Notes: generated by a model from the sequence alone, not told the origin. Positions 34,393 to 43,422 are shown, numbered from the stretch's first letter. The stretch: 64,000 nt of DNA from JAMDEO01 sp963775295 (GCA_963775295.1 CAVZIK010000006.1:682001-746000); one strand, 5' to 3'. Numbers and translations: made by a program.

Positions 34393-34563
34393 CTACGCGT
34401 CCTCCTCGACCGGCTCGAACTGCTCTTTGCCTACTCCGCAGTCCGGACATTCCCAGTCATCGGGAAGATCCTCAAATGACGTCCCGGGAGGGATATCTTG
34501 CGTCGGGTCTCCCTTTTCCGGGTCGTACACGTAATCGCAAATCTGACATATCCACTTCTGCAC
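34393..34563 (-). CDS. rubredoxin
   Basis: One-iron electron carrier of 56 residues. The two iron-binding pairs are WICQICDYVYD (Cys6, Cys9) and WECPDCGVGK (Cys39, Cys42). The intervening GDPTQDIPPGTSFEDLPDDW is the typical rubredoxin spacer. The start is GTG 34563 with AGAGGAG 6 bases upstream. In anaerobes it supplies electrons to oxygen- or peroxide-detoxifying enzymes. The hemerythrin and flavodoxin-fold reductase on the same island may belong to the same theme, which is inference. Confidence 0.93.
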   Translation of the reverse strand: MQKWICQICDYVYDPEKGDPTQDIPPGTSFEDLPDDWECPDCGVGKEQFEPVEEDA

Positions 34564-34741
34564 GGTCACTCCTCTTTGGACACGAGGCCGCCAAAGACAC
34601 TGGCATCCTTTCCACGGGTCACTCTTCGCAGGTCGGCTCTACCCGGCCGCATGAATGTCAAAACCGAGGTGGGAAGCTGCGCAAACGGAATGGACGGGCC
34701 GTGAATCCCCGAAACGCTAACGGGAGTACCAGCAATTCAGC

Positions 34742-34903
34742 GTGAGGTCTAGTCAGTGGTCTTTTTCTGGCAAGAAGCGAGAAAAGGTTGTGGCGGCTTT
34801 GAATGAGTCAGGGCGGGAAGGCTGGGAAGTGGCCGAATCATGCTTAGATCTCGGCTACACCCAGTACTGCATCCTGAAGCGCCCGGTCGACAAGGAAGCG
34901 TAG
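34742..34903 (+). CDS. small DUF4177-like protein
   Basis: 53 residues from GTG 34742. The segment VVAALNESGREGWEVAESCL followed by YTQYCILKRP resembles the second half of DUF4177 domains (LNELGxEGWELV, then YLILKRP). No good ribosome binding site is seen, so it may be a truncated gene. Confidence 0.4.
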   Translation: MRSSQWSFSGKKREKVVAALNESGREGWEVAESCLDLGYTQYCILKRPVDKEA

Positions 34904-35265
34904 CGAACTACCTTAGGGATTTGTGAAGGCGAAGCCCGGGTCATAAAGGCCGGGGTTTCGACGCCTTCGAGGCGAATTCGGGGTGTCAATGCGGGGGGCA
35001 AACTCGGCACCAAACAATGGAACGAGACGGACGAGAACGCATCGGATGGAAGGCCCGCCCGGCTCCCCGTCAACATCAGGTCCCCTTGTTCAAATCCGAT
35101 GGGGCCCCGTGAATACTCGGACGCTCCTTCGGAACCTCTGGGGAGTTACTCGAAGGGCGTTTCAGCGATAGAACTCCACATGACTGTCTTCCACACAGGC
35201 GTCCGAGAGTATGATCTGAAGAGCGCATACCTGTTCGGCGCTCGCTGAAACGCAGGGAGGCCAGC
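34904..35265. other. intergenic region without a recognised gene
   Basis: About 360 bases before the flavodoxin-fold reductase. No frame with believable protein features and no RNA structure was found. GGGAGG at 35255-35260 is the ribosome binding site of the next gene. Confidence 0.4.
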
Positions 35266-36036
35266 GTGAAGAAAGTCGTCGCATTCGTTGGGAGTGCTCG
35301 AAAGCGGCATACCTACCATGCAGTCGAGCAGTTTCTAAGCAACCTGCAGTCACTCGGTGACGTCGAGTGCGAGCTTGTCCCCTTGAGCGACTATCAGATC
35401 GGCGTCTGCCGGGGCTGCAGACAGTGCTTCGACAAGGGTGAGGAGTCTTGCCCGCTCAAGGATGACCGCGACGCGCTCATCGGCAAGATGACCTCGGCTG
35501 ACGGGGTGGTCTTTGCATCCCCGGTCTACTCGTTCCAGGTATCTGCGCTCGCGAAGATCTTCCTGGACAGGCTCGGCTTCGTTTTCCACCGCCCGCGCTT
35601 CTTCGGCAAAGCCTTTACGAGCATCGTTGTCCAAGGGATCTACGGCGGCCCCAAGGTGGTCAAGTACCTTGACTTCGTCGGCAACGGCCTGGGTTTTACT
35701 ACGGTCAAGGGAAGTGTAGTCAAGTCCCTGGAGCCAATGACCCCGAAGCAGCAACGCAAGACAGACGCCAGCCTGGCCAAGCAGAGTGAGCGCTTCCATA
35801 AGACATTGCTCAAGACGGCTCCGCCCGTTCCGACGCTCCTTAAGCTCGTGATCTTTAGGATGGGCCGAACGAGCATCAAGCTTATCCTTGACGACGGCTG
35901 GCTCGACTACAACTACTACCGAGACCACGGCTGGTTCGAATCCGACTACTACCACCCGACTCGCCTGGGCCTTCCCAAGAAGCTGGCGGGGCGTCTCTCC
36001 GACTCGATCTCGGCGATGATGGTGAGGGCCAGATGA
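35266..36036 (+). CDS. NAD(P)H-dependent FMN reductase, flavodoxin-like fold
   Basis: Multimeric-flavodoxin/iron-sulfur-flavoprotein type oxidoreductase of 256 residues. The FMN phosphate loop is VGSARKRHTYHAVEQFL (residues 8-24). CRGCRQCFDKGEESCPLKDD gives a compact Cys cluster (as in Isf-type proteins). VVFASPVYSFQVSALAKIFLDR is the second flavin loop. A C-terminal extension of about 90 residues includes DDGWLDYNYYRDHGWFESDY. GTG 35266 has GGGAGG upstream. It may exchange electrons with the nearby rubredoxin. Confidence 0.88.
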   Translation: MKKVVAFVGSARKRHTYHAVEQFLSNLQSLGDVECELVPLSDYQIGVCRGCRQCFDKGEESCPLKDDRDALIGKMTSADGVVFASPVYSFQVSALAKIFLDRLGFVFHRPRFFGKAFTSIVVQGIYGGPKVVKYLDFVGNGLGFTTVKGSVVKSLEPMTPKQQRKTDASLAKQSERFHKTLLKTAPPVPTLLKLVIFRMGRTSIKLILDDGWLDYNYYRDHGWFESDYYHPTRLGLPKKLAGRLSDSISAMMVRAR

Positions 36037-36091
36037 CCGTTGTGGAACGCCATCCATCGTAGTCTCTCGGCGCGAACCTGGCGGACAGGCG

Positions 36092-36290
36092 CTATGTTGT
36101 TCGACGACCGTCTAGCAGCGCGTCCATCCGCGCGGCCGTCTGACCCCGTTGCTCAGGCAGGACGTGCGAGTAGACGTTCAAGGTAGTGCCGATCTCGAAG
36201 TGACCGAGAAACTCCCGCACCAGTTTGGGGTTGAGCCCCTGGGCCAAGAGCAGCGTCGTGCGGGTATGCCCGCCTGGCTCGCGCGAGTAG
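36092..36290 (-). pseudogene. C-terminal relic of a tyrosine recombinase
   Basis: About 65 codons encode the end of a phage-type integrase: GHTRTTLLLAQGLNPKLVRE, then FLGHFEIGTTLNVYSHVLPE with the catalytic His and Tyr, then a stop at 36092. No start or N-terminal domains exist. It is clearly related to, but diverged from, the intact integrase that ends 20 bases away, so it is the remnant of an older integrase replaced or truncated by the newer insertion. Confidence 0.8.
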
Positions 36291-36310
36291 CAGAGCGGAG
36301 AACCCGACCG

Positions 36311-37444
36311 CTACGCTCCGAGGATGGCGTCCATCTTATCCGCCGTCTCTCGCTTGAGATCTGGGATCACGTGTGAATACGTGTTCATGGTCAAGCTGAT
36401 TTGCGAGTGACCGAGGACCTCCATGACCACACGAGGATGAATCCCCGCCGCCACGAGCATCGAGGCGCAGCAGTGCCGCAGATCGTGAAATCTCTGATGC
36501 CGCAGTCCCGCCTTCGTGAGGATCTTGTGGAACTGCTGTGAGGCGACGCAGGCGTTGAGGTAGTTGCCCTTCAGCCCGGTGAAGACCATGCCGGTGTCCA
36601 TCCACTCCGGGCCGACCAGCATCCGTTCTTGGATCTGCCTAGTACGGTGTGCCCGTAGAGCGGCAATAGCCGTCTTCGGCAACGCTACCGTTCGCCGACT
36701 CGTCCTGCTCTTCGGCTCGACCAGCCGGTATTCACCGTCGAACCGCTGCAGCGTGAAGGTCACTCGAAGTTGCGCCTCTTCTAGGTCGACATCCGCCCAG
36801 CGCAGACCCATCAGTTCTCCCTGGCGTAGACCGGTGGTGATGGCAAGAACGAAGAGCGCTTCTAACCGATGACCAGAGATGGCCTTGAGGAAGGTCCGCA
36901 CCTCGTCCGGGTTGAGCGAGTCGATCTCCTTACTCGCGGTCCGTGGTGCTTTCGCCAACATGGCCACGTTCCTGTTCACGTCTCCCCACTTGACCGCCTG
37001 GTTAAGCGCCACCCGCAGAACGGCGTGGATGATCTGTACCGTGCGGGGAGCAAGACCACTGTCACGCTTGCGGGTAAGCAGACCCTGGACCTGATGTGGG
37101 CTGAGCTTGGTCAACTTGATGTGCCCGATCACGGGAATGATGTGCAGCCGGATCGCCTGCTCGGAACGCACGTAGGTCGAGTGACGTACCGATGGCTTGT
37201 GGCAGTCCTCCAGCCAATGCGTGAGGAACTTCTTCACCGTCTGGCTTTCGTCGGGTGCAGGCAGGCCTTCTTTCAGTTCCCGCATGGCCCTGGTGAGTCT
37301 CTGCTGGACTTCGGTTCGGGTAGCGCCGTAGAACGACTTGCGGATCTGACGACCATCAGGACCGTAGCCAAGGGTAACCCTCGACTCCCAAGAGCCATCC
37401 CACCGTTGCCGCATACTGCCTTCGCCGTTTCCTCGCCGACCCAC
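36311..37444 (-). CDS. int: tyrosine site-specific recombinase (phage-type integrase)
   Basis: 377 residues and complete. An AP2-like arm-binding N-terminus (residues 1-60, GSWESRVTLGYGPDGRQIRK), a SAM-like core-binding domain (about 68-160), and a catalytic domain with Arg207 (TTGLRQGEL), His320-Arg323 (HDLRH), His346 (LGHSQISL) and nucleophile Tyr356. The start is GTG 37444. It is probably the enzyme that inserted this element into tRNA-Arg, although it sits mid-island rather than next to either att copy. An integrase relic lies immediately downstream. Confidence 0.95.
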   Translation of the reverse strand: MGRRGNGEGSMRQRWDGSWESRVTLGYGPDGRQIRKSFYGATRTEVQQRLTRAMRELKEGLPAPDESQTVKKFLTHWLEDCHKPSVRHSTYVRSEQAIRLHIIPVIGHIKLTKLSPHQVQGLLTRKRDSGLAPRTVQIIHAVLRVALNQAVKWGDVNRNVAMLAKAPRTASKEIDSLNPDEVRTFLKAISGHRLEALFVLAITTGLRQGELMGLRWADVDLEEAQLRVTFTLQRFDGEYRLVEPKSRTSRRTVALPKTAIAALRAHRTRQIQERMLVGPEWMDTGMVFTGLKGNYLNACVASQQFHKILTKAGLRHQRFHDLRHCCASMLVAAGIHPRVVMEVLGHSQISLTMNTYSHVIPDLKRETADKMDAILGA

Positions 37445-37529
37445 GTTGTCTCGTTGTCCTTTCGTTTCGAGGCATGACTACCCCGAGATCATTATTGGCC
37501 TTGTTCTGCTTTTTGACTGCTGTCCTCAG

Positions 37530-37549
37530 GGTGGCGCTATCGCGCCACC
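37530..37549 (-). terminator. hairpin between replication and integrase genes
   Basis: GGTGGCG (37530-37536) pairs with CGCCACC (37543-37549) around a 6-base loop, about 100 bases past the replication-gene stop. It lacks a strong U tract. A transcription terminator is possible. Confidence 0.4.
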
Positions 37550-37647
37550 GATTGGGGAGAGAAAGTCACTTCAGGGCTTTCCTGTTCATCTGCGCGCTTG
37601 CGCGGGTGGAAAACCTTGAAGGTCCCCTCCCCCCCTTCTTTTAATGG

Positions 37648-40101
37648 TTAGAGTTGGTCTTCCACAGTTGACTCCTGCAGAGGGACGTCTTCTTGCGGAT
37701 ATGCCTGTAGAGATGCGTTGAAGGCCTCCTCTAAAGCACTGGCAAAGAGATCATCAACGTCTGTAACAACCTCTTGGCAATGGTTGTCTTGGTATGACCC
37801 TTGATCAACGGTGTCATCATGTTCATCAACCAGGAGATAACCGTACTTAGCCAATAGGTGGTCATGCTTTTGCTGTTCTCGACCATCGATCAGCACTTCT
37901 GGGTTCATCTCGTAGTAGATGAGATCCTGAAGATGATCGAACTCGTCGCGGGTATATCCACCGTGAGCATCGATATCCCAATCCTCCTGGACACACTCAA
38001 CGGGGGGGGAGGGGGAAGTCAATTCTTGTGCCTGAGGTTCATCCCAAGGGGGGGCCGGGGGGGCAAAGTCTTCCACCTGAGGTTCATCATCCTGAGGGGG
38101 GGAGGGGGCCAGCAGATATTCTTCAGCGCACTTGCCAACCTGGGGTAGAGCATCCGTGGCAAGATGAGTGATCTCGCCGGTTTCGGTGTCGAGCATTGCG
38201 TCCAACATCTCCCAAGTGGTGTGACCTTGATCCTCCTCTGCGAATGCCTTCAGTTCTTCGACTGTCGGAAAGAGGGTGGTGTCATCGGGCATCGGACTCC
38301 CCAACTGGAGCTTGCGCATCGCGCCATGGGGGGCGACGTCCTTCAGATACCCGAGCTTCTGTGCTTCTGCCGCGCGGCGCTCAACGGTGGAGGCATCCAG
38401 ATATAGAGCCTTCGCCACCATCCCAATACCAACGGTGCCGTCATTGGCCGTGGCAGGAACGAGACCTTGTGGGCTCAATTGGCGTACCGTCTCCACCAGC
38501 TCGCGCACCTCGGTCGGTACCCGAGCACCCGATGCACGAGCAATCAGGTCTCCGACCAGTTCGCGCACGGCAGCGTAGTCGTCGTACGTGGCCAGGATGT
38601 GGCCGTCATCGGTCTTGAGTCTTGTGGCCTGGTGAAGGATGGCGTGGGCGTAAACAAGGTTCACCAGCCTCGGAAATGCCCTGCGCATCTCAACGCTTAT
38701 GGGGAGTGTGAGCGCCGCGATATCCAGGGCGAACGACACCTCGACATCATGGTTTGTTCCCTCGATCCAGTTCTGCAGATCTTTCCAGGTCTCGAGCGGC
38801 TCACTGCTGGTCGAAGTGGTCCTTGTCATGCTCTTGGCGGTGGCGAGCATGATCGCCTTGGTCTGCCTCTGGCTGTCATCCAGGGGGATGCTGAGCATGC
38901 GGGTTTCGTTCTCGGGATGAATATTCGGTAGGGTCGTTGTGAGGATAATGGCGGTCGGTCCCTCGATGTCCAGGGAGCGGGGCGCGAGTCCGTCTTCGGT
39001 CTTCTGCACCGACAGATACTTGACGTGACCCTCGGACATGAGCGATCTCAGGATATATGCGGCGAAGTCACTGTTGATTCCGGCAGCTTCATAGATCAGA
39101 AGTGCTCGATGCGAGAGATCTTCGTCGCTGTAGATGAGGGCCTTCGGGGATGCGCTCGTGATTTTGAGCATGGCGGAGTCCGGAAAATACCAGGACACGT
39201 GCTCTACGATGTAGTTCTTGCCGATAGCGCTCTGGCCCTTGACGATCGTGCAGATCGGACTCTCAAGGACGCGGCTTGTCATGATCAGGTAGAGGAGCTG
39301 AAGGGCGCGCGTCTCTCCGGCCACGCCCCCACGCTCCACTGATTTGACGAACTCGGCAAGGATGTCCGGCTGCTCCGCGATATCTTTGCAACGAGGCCAC
39401 GCCTCTGCGGCCGCCACCGCCTTCCGTTCCGCCTGTTGTGCCGCCGCATCGGGTAGCTCCGTCGCCTTCTCGAGGAGCTCCTGCACAATCTCCTGAAAGT
39501 CCGCAGGACTCTCCAGGTGAAGCTCCCTGATGCTCTTGGCCAGCGGGCTCATAGGGACGACACGGATTTTTGGACATAGCGGCGTCCAAGAGAGAGCATC
39601 GAGAAAAGCCTTGCCCTTGGCGCCGGGTTCCACCATGGCGTAGATGGTCTTGAGGGCGGAAAGGTCTTTCGACCAGTCCTCCGTCCAGGCGCTGGGCTCC
39701 GGCACCCCGATTGCCGGGAGACCGTGGTGCCAGAGGGTGATCACATCGATCTCACCCTCGGTGAGGATCACGAAACCCTGGTCGTAGGCGGTCCAGATCT
39801 GAGATAGGCCGTAGAGGCAGGGCTTCGCGTCGTTCTTCCACTCGAAGCGCTTGGCCCCGTTGATGCTCGTGCAATAACGGATGGCGATCATGCCCCCGTT
39901 CTTACCGTCGTAGGGGATACGGATGGCAGGCTTGCTATTGTAGGTGATATCTCCCCAGCCGAGGTCCTCGAGGAGTCCGACCGGGAGGCCGTGCAGTTGC
40001 GCGATGCCTGCCACGGTGGCTGGGGTGGCAAGGCGCAGTGCCCCGACGTCGATTTGGCCGTCGCTGTTTTCGGGATGATCCTGTGGCATATTCGTTGTCA
40101 T
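37648..40101 (-). CDS. mobile-element replication protein with TOPRIM-like and P-loop domains
   Basis: 817 residues. The N-terminal part resembles the TOPRIM/primase-like region of element replication proteins (IPYDGKNGGMIAIRY, then GFVILTEGEIDVITLWHHGL with Glu115 and Asp119). The central part has a P-loop (GQSAIGKN, residues 289-296) and a Walker-B-like RALLIYEAAG, suggesting a helicase/ATPase. The last 150 residues are acidic and proline-rich with imperfect repeats (PPQDDEPQVEDFAPPAPP). ATG 40101 follows AAAGGA. It lies between integrase and excisionase, so it likely replicates the excised element. The family is not identified more precisely. Confidence 0.75.
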   Translation of the reverse strand: MTTNMPQDHPENSDGQIDVGALRLATPATVAGIAQLHGLPVGLLEDLGWGDITYNSKPAIRIPYDGKNGGMIAIRYCTSINGAKRFEWKNDAKPCLYGLSQIWTAYDQGFVILTEGEIDVITLWHHGLPAIGVPEPSAWTEDWSKDLSALKTIYAMVEPGAKGKAFLDALSWTPLCPKIRVVPMSPLAKSIRELHLESPADFQEIVQELLEKATELPDAAAQQAERKAVAAAEAWPRCKDIAEQPDILAEFVKSVERGGVAGETRALQLLYLIMTSRVLESPICTIVKGQSAIGKNYIVEHVSWYFPDSAMLKITSASPKALIYSDEDLSHRALLIYEAAGINSDFAAYILRSLMSEGHVKYLSVQKTEDGLAPRSLDIEGPTAIILTTTLPNIHPENETRMLSIPLDDSQRQTKAIMLATAKSMTRTTSTSSEPLETWKDLQNWIEGTNHDVEVSFALDIAALTLPISVEMRRAFPRLVNLVYAHAILHQATRLKTDDGHILATYDDYAAVRELVGDLIARASGARVPTEVRELVETVRQLSPQGLVPATANDGTVGIGMVAKALYLDASTVERRAAEAQKLGYLKDVAPHGAMRKLQLGSPMPDDTTLFPTVEELKAFAEEDQGHTTWEMLDAMLDTETGEITHLATDALPQVGKCAEEYLLAPSPPQDDEPQVEDFAPPAPPWDEPQAQELTSPSPPVECVQEDWDIDAHGGYTRDEFDHLQDLIYYEMNPEVLIDGREQQKHDHLLAKYGYLLVDEHDDTVDQGSYQDNHCQEVVTDVDDLFASALEEAFNASLQAYPQEDVPLQESTVEDQL

Positions 40102-40111
40102 GATTGATCCT

Positions 40112-40429
40112 TTACTCGTTGTTGGATTCGGCCGAGGGCGAGTTGTCGTCGGTTACCGTGGTCAGGGATGCGTCTTGGGCAGCAGCAACTACAGGCTTGT
40201 AGGCGAGAGCCGCAAGCACCCTTTCGAGCTCGTAGGTGCGGATGGTGATTCCCGCAGTGACGATGGGACGGGGGCTTGGCCCCTTCGTGTCCCAGTTCTG
40301 CAACTTGAAGAAGGTGCTCCCCTGCAGCTTGCAGTGGAAGACCCGCATCTCCTGGCTCTTCGGTCTGAGGAACCAGGCGAGCAGCGTGTCGTCGGAGTAG
40401 ACGGGTTCAGCTTTCTTGCGACGTGACAT
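40112..40429 (-). CDS. small protein of the replication operon
   Basis: 105 residues. A basic start (MSRRKKAEP) is followed by one compact domain (MRVFHCKLQGSTFFKLQNWD, GITIRTYELERVLAALA) and an acidic tail (TVTDDNSPSAESNNE). It could be a single-strand-binding, PC4-like protein, but the match is weak. It ends 10 bases before the replication gene starts and has AAAGG upstream of ATG 40429, so the two are co-expressed. Confidence 0.6.
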   Translation of the reverse strand: MSRRKKAEPVYSDDTLLAWFLRPKSQEMRVFHCKLQGSTFFKLQNWDTKGPSPRPIVTAGITIRTYELERVLAALAYKPVVAAAQDASLTTVTDDNSPSAESNNE

Positions 40430-40466
40430 TTTTGTACCTTTCGTTTGAATTCGTACGTTCGTTCAA

Positions 40467-40676
40467 CTAGGCGGCTCGTTCGGCGAGCCAAGCGGCGAGT
40501 GCCAACCGCGACACCCGGATCGCCTTGTCGGTCAGCCTGCAGCTGGGGATTTCTCCCGAGCGGATCAGCTGATATGCCAGCGAGCGGGAAATCGAGAGAC
40601 ACCGGGCCAACTCGGAAACCTTGATCAGGTCCGGTTCGATCTCCCTGCCGCCGCGTTTGATTTCGTTTGCGTTCAT
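40467..40676 (-). CDS. excisionase-type helix-turn-helix protein
   Basis: 69-residue DNA-binding protein of the excisionase/MerR-like HTH_17 group. LIKVSELARCLSISRSLAYQ followed by LIRSGEIPSCRLTDKAIRVS is the characteristic winged-HTH segment. ATG 40676 has a near-perfect GGGAGGTGAAG ribosome binding site. It is first in the operon with the replication protein and integrase, and probably controls excision or the expression of this module. Confidence 0.88.
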   Translation of the reverse strand: MNANEIKRGGREIEPDLIKVSELARCLSISRSLAYQLIRSGEIPSCRLTDKAIRVSRLALAAWLAERAA

Positions 40677-40749
40677 CTTCACCTCCCTTTCGTTTTCGTC
40701 GGATCGCGCAGTAAGATGCTTCTGCCTATAAGTACCGTTTTTGGAGCAC

Positions 40750-41601
40750 ATGAAGTACGGACTAGACGCATTTCGTATCGAGTATTGGCCGATGGCGGTC
40801 GCAGAAGTGCCACCGGTTCCGGTATCGCATCCGGTTGAACTCCACGATGGGTTCCTGCACCTCGGACCCAAGCGGTCAACCAGGTGGGTCGATGACGAAG
40901 TCTTCCTAAGCAGACTGTTTGGCCTGCGTCTTGGTGACGACAAGAGCCTATTGTCGTTTTCCGAGGGGACTGGCGTCTTGGTCCCCCCGCAGACAGACCT
41001 TCTACCGATCGATCTTGAACCCGGGCTGAAGACGACCCTAGAAGCCATCCGGTCCAAAGATGGGTCTTGCGAGTGCGCGCCCGGATGGAGTTGCGTTTCT
41101 TTTGAAGAAGTGCGGCTCTATGCGCGGGTACTGAGGGACATCGTTCGGATTCTGGATCCGCAGCAGAGATACGCGGCGGAGGCCCCAGAACGCCGGTGGA
41201 GTTGGGAATCTACGTGGCGGCCCAAACCGGCATCGATAGACGAAGCTGCCATCTTTCTTGGTCGCGTTCTGAACGCAGGTCTTGAGCCGTACCGATTTCA
41301 CTTCGCCGCCAAGACTCATCGGCTGGTTGGCACCGGCGGGTCCACCACACCCTGGCTCTTCTCTGCCCTTTGCCTGCAAGTTGCCAATTACTTGGTCGAA
41401 GGCGCTGAATACAAAGAATGTGCCAACTGCGGGAGCCTCTTCGTAAGGCAGGATGGCCGCACGATGGTTGGTTCAGCCTGGAAAGGCAAAGCCAAGTACT
41501 GCACTCCCCAATGTGCCCGCCGGTCGGCTGATAGGGCCTATCAACTTCGGAACACTAAGCCGCTTCCGGCACACACGCCAGGAATCGACCCTGGCGATTG
41601 A
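40750..41601 (+). CDS. CGNR-like zinc-finger protein, divergent from excisionase
   Basis: 283 residues. The N-terminal 200 residues are not recognised (contains ECAPGWSCVSFEEVRLYARV). The C-terminus has a zinc-finger pattern: ECANCGSLFVRQDG, then KAKYCTPQCARRSADRAYQL, similar to the CGNR finger found in actinobacterial regulators and also near phage genes. ATG 40750 has GGAG only 3 bases away; TTG 40741 is an alternative. It is transcribed divergently from the excisionase-replication operon, a position typical of an element regulator. Confidence 0.7.
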   Translation: MKYGLDAFRIEYWPMAVAEVPPVPVSHPVELHDGFLHLGPKRSTRWVDDEVFLSRLFGLRLGDDKSLLSFSEGTGVLVPPQTDLLPIDLEPGLKTTLEAIRSKDGSCECAPGWSCVSFEEVRLYARVLRDIVRILDPQQRYAAEAPERRWSWESTWRPKPASIDEAAIFLGRVLNAGLEPYRFHFAAKTHRLVGTGGSTTPWLFSALCLQVANYLVEGAEYKECANCGSLFVRQDGRTMVGSAWKGKAKYCTPQCARRSADRAYQLRNTKPLPAHTPGIDPGD

Positions 41602-42097
41602 GAACCTTGAGGTCTTCCCTTACCCACATGGCGTCAATGAGGTCGCCTGCGACTTCTCGGCGACGCTCAAAAATACTGTTCAAACGAAAACTCGGGCGTG
41701 CTCAAAACGCCAACACGAGCCGAAACTAGCCCCCGGGCACTTCGCCGCGTGGGAGCAACTCGCACGCTCACGACCACTACAGCGCGTATCTGGAGGTTCA
41801 GAAAGTGGGCAGCCCTACCCATTGACAGCCCGCAAATGACGATAACCGGGGAACCTGAGAATGGCGGTTTTGCTTAGAGCTGAAGGTGCGTAGCAGAGCG
41901 GTTCTTCGCGTTGACCAAGCCGGGGAAGTGCGGCGGGTTTGATCGCACCTCACGCACGCGATGGATGCTCACCGTCGGCTTGGTACCCAACACTCTCCTG
42001 GGATCTGCTTGCCGACAAGTGGTCAACGTCTAGGTTATCGAACACACTCCCGTTGACCCTTCAGAAATGGACCACCACGGTCCAGAAGGGAGTCAAC
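41602..42097. other. decayed or non-coding stretch
   Basis: About 500 bases with several short open frames but none with protein-like composition, ribosome binding site or family similarity. Together with the transposase relic that follows, it looks like degraded mobile DNA. Confidence 0.4.
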
Positions 42098-42175
42098 GTA
42101 GCCCACACGCCAGAGTTCAGACGGGAGGCCATCCGTCTGTATCGAGTCAGCCAGCGAGGCATTCGGCCCGGCGGC
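42098..42175 (+). pseudogene. fragment of an IS3-type transposase OrfA
   Basis: The frame encodes VAHTPEFRREAIRLYRVSQR and GIRP, resembling the first helix region of IS3/IS911 OrfA proteins (H-x-PEFR-x-EA-x-x-L). Similarity stops within 26 codons, and no OrfB or terminal inverted repeats were found nearby. It is a small relic. Confidence 0.45.
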
Positions 42176-42411
42176 GGGTTTGGGCGGCCGATGCAGTTGC
42201 GTCGTTCAGCATTTCGCCATATATAACCGCTAACCAGGGGCTTGCCCATGGAGCAACAGCTGAGCGGACGACTGTTTGGCTCCCGTCTCCTGCGCTGGTT
42301 CGCGACCACGCCGGAAAGAGAGCCATGTTGCCACGGTAGGCGTTGCGGGGTGCCGAGGGCTGGCGTAGCAGTTCATCCGCGATACGTCCAAGAAAACGAT
42401 CTCTCCTACGA

Positions 42412-43422
42412 CTACTCTCCGGGGCAGCTTCCGTCTGCAGGTATTGCGATAAGAGACTCACCGTCGTCGAAGACTAGCCAAACGCCTTTTGCAGAGTCGC
42501 CAGCCTGCGTATCGAAGAGAAGGCTCACCGAGGTCCATTCTCCTGGGCTGAGAGTCCAGTTGCTGTTGCTCTCGGATTCGCCCTCCTCACTCGACCGATA
42601 GAAGGCGGAGTCTAAATTGGGTCGGTAGCGCACACCCTCTGGGAAGTAGAGGGCGAACGAGCCGGTTGCCACTGATAGGCCTGCGTCCGTCTCATTACGC
42701 ACTAACCCTTCCAGCACCCATAGCCCCGGTCCCTCCGAGAATTCGATATCCATAAGGAGTATCGATATCCTCCCGTCTGTGGAGATTGGACTCTCAGGCA
42801 GCGGTTCGGTATTTGCTCCTCCCTCATTGAAGGCCCCCCGATCCTTGAACACCTCTGCCCAGACCGTCGTGGCGCGGGTACCCGCCTCTACCCTCACCTC
42901 CGTAGAGCCTGAGCCAGTGGCCGTGATGGTATCTCCGACAGCCGAGGCGACCGCAGGAGCGTCGGAGAGAAGCGTGAACGTGGTTGGTTCATAGACTGCC
43001 GTTCCATGGCTCAGCCAGGCTCGAACCTTAAAGGTTTCCCCGACGGTTATTGACTTGGCCTGAGGAGCCACGATGAGCACCTGCGAGCGCCCGGCGGAAA
43101 GGGGCAGGGACGCGCGTTCCATACTTTGCCCAGGGGAAGATGGCAGCGCGGTGGTCGTGGTGGTCATCGATGCCTGGATTGGGCTTGCAACTGTCGTCGA
43201 TTCTGGATTCGACCCTCGCCCATAGAGGACGCCGACCGCCGCACCGACACCGACGACGATGACGATCGCGGCAACGGTCATCCACTTGCCCCAACCCTTC
43301 CAGAAGCTACGGGCCGCCACCTCTCCGGCAGTCGAGGCAGGGAGATTCCTGAGAACCGCACCGCAGAATCGGCAGAACTTGGTTCCCGGTCGAACTCGCC
43401 TTCCGCATTGTGTGCAGAACAT
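42412..43422 (-). CDS. zinc-ribbon membrane protein with extracellular beta domain
   Basis: 336 residues. An N-terminal double zinc ribbon knuckle (MFCTQCGRRVRPGTKFCRFC) is cytoplasmic, followed by one TM helix (WMTVAAIVIVVGVGAAVGVL, about 47-66). Then a Thr/Ser linker, an Ig-like BIG2-type domain (LSHGTAVYEPTTFTLLSDAP) and a second beta domain (ILLMDIEFSEGPGLWVLEGL). It is the last gene of a three-gene operon whose members all share the zinc ribbon-TM architecture. ATG 43422 has AAGGAT upstream. Function is unknown. Confidence 0.75.
   Translation of the reverse strand: MFCTQCGRRVRPGTKFCRFCGAVLRNLPASTAGEVAARSFWKGWGKWMTVAAIVIVVGVGAAVGVLYGRGSNPESTTVASPIQASMTTTTTALPSSPGQSMERASLPLSAGRSQVLIVAPQAKSITVGETFKVRAWLSHGTAVYEPTTFTLLSDAPAVASAVGDTITATGSGSTEVRVEAGTRATTVWAEVFKDRGAFNEGGANTEPLPESPISTDGRISILLMDIEFSEGPGLWVLEGLVRNETDAGLSVATGSFALYFPEGVRYRPNLDSAFYRSSEEGESESNSNWTLSPGEWTSVSLLFDTQAGDSAKGVWLVFDDGESLIAIPADGSCPGE

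Noticed and set aside
36150..36376. Plus-strand 75-codon frame over the integrase end
   Set aside because: The minus strand encodes recognisable integrase sequence here; the plus frame is a shadow.
41602..41839. Open frame continuing past the zinc-finger gene
   Set aside because: It is out of frame with the zinc-finger gene, has no start signal, and its composition is not protein-like.
42242..42601. 119-codon plus-strand frame after the transposase relic
   Set aside because: It runs into the antisense of the zinc-ribbon gene, lacks a ribosome binding site and shows no domain features.
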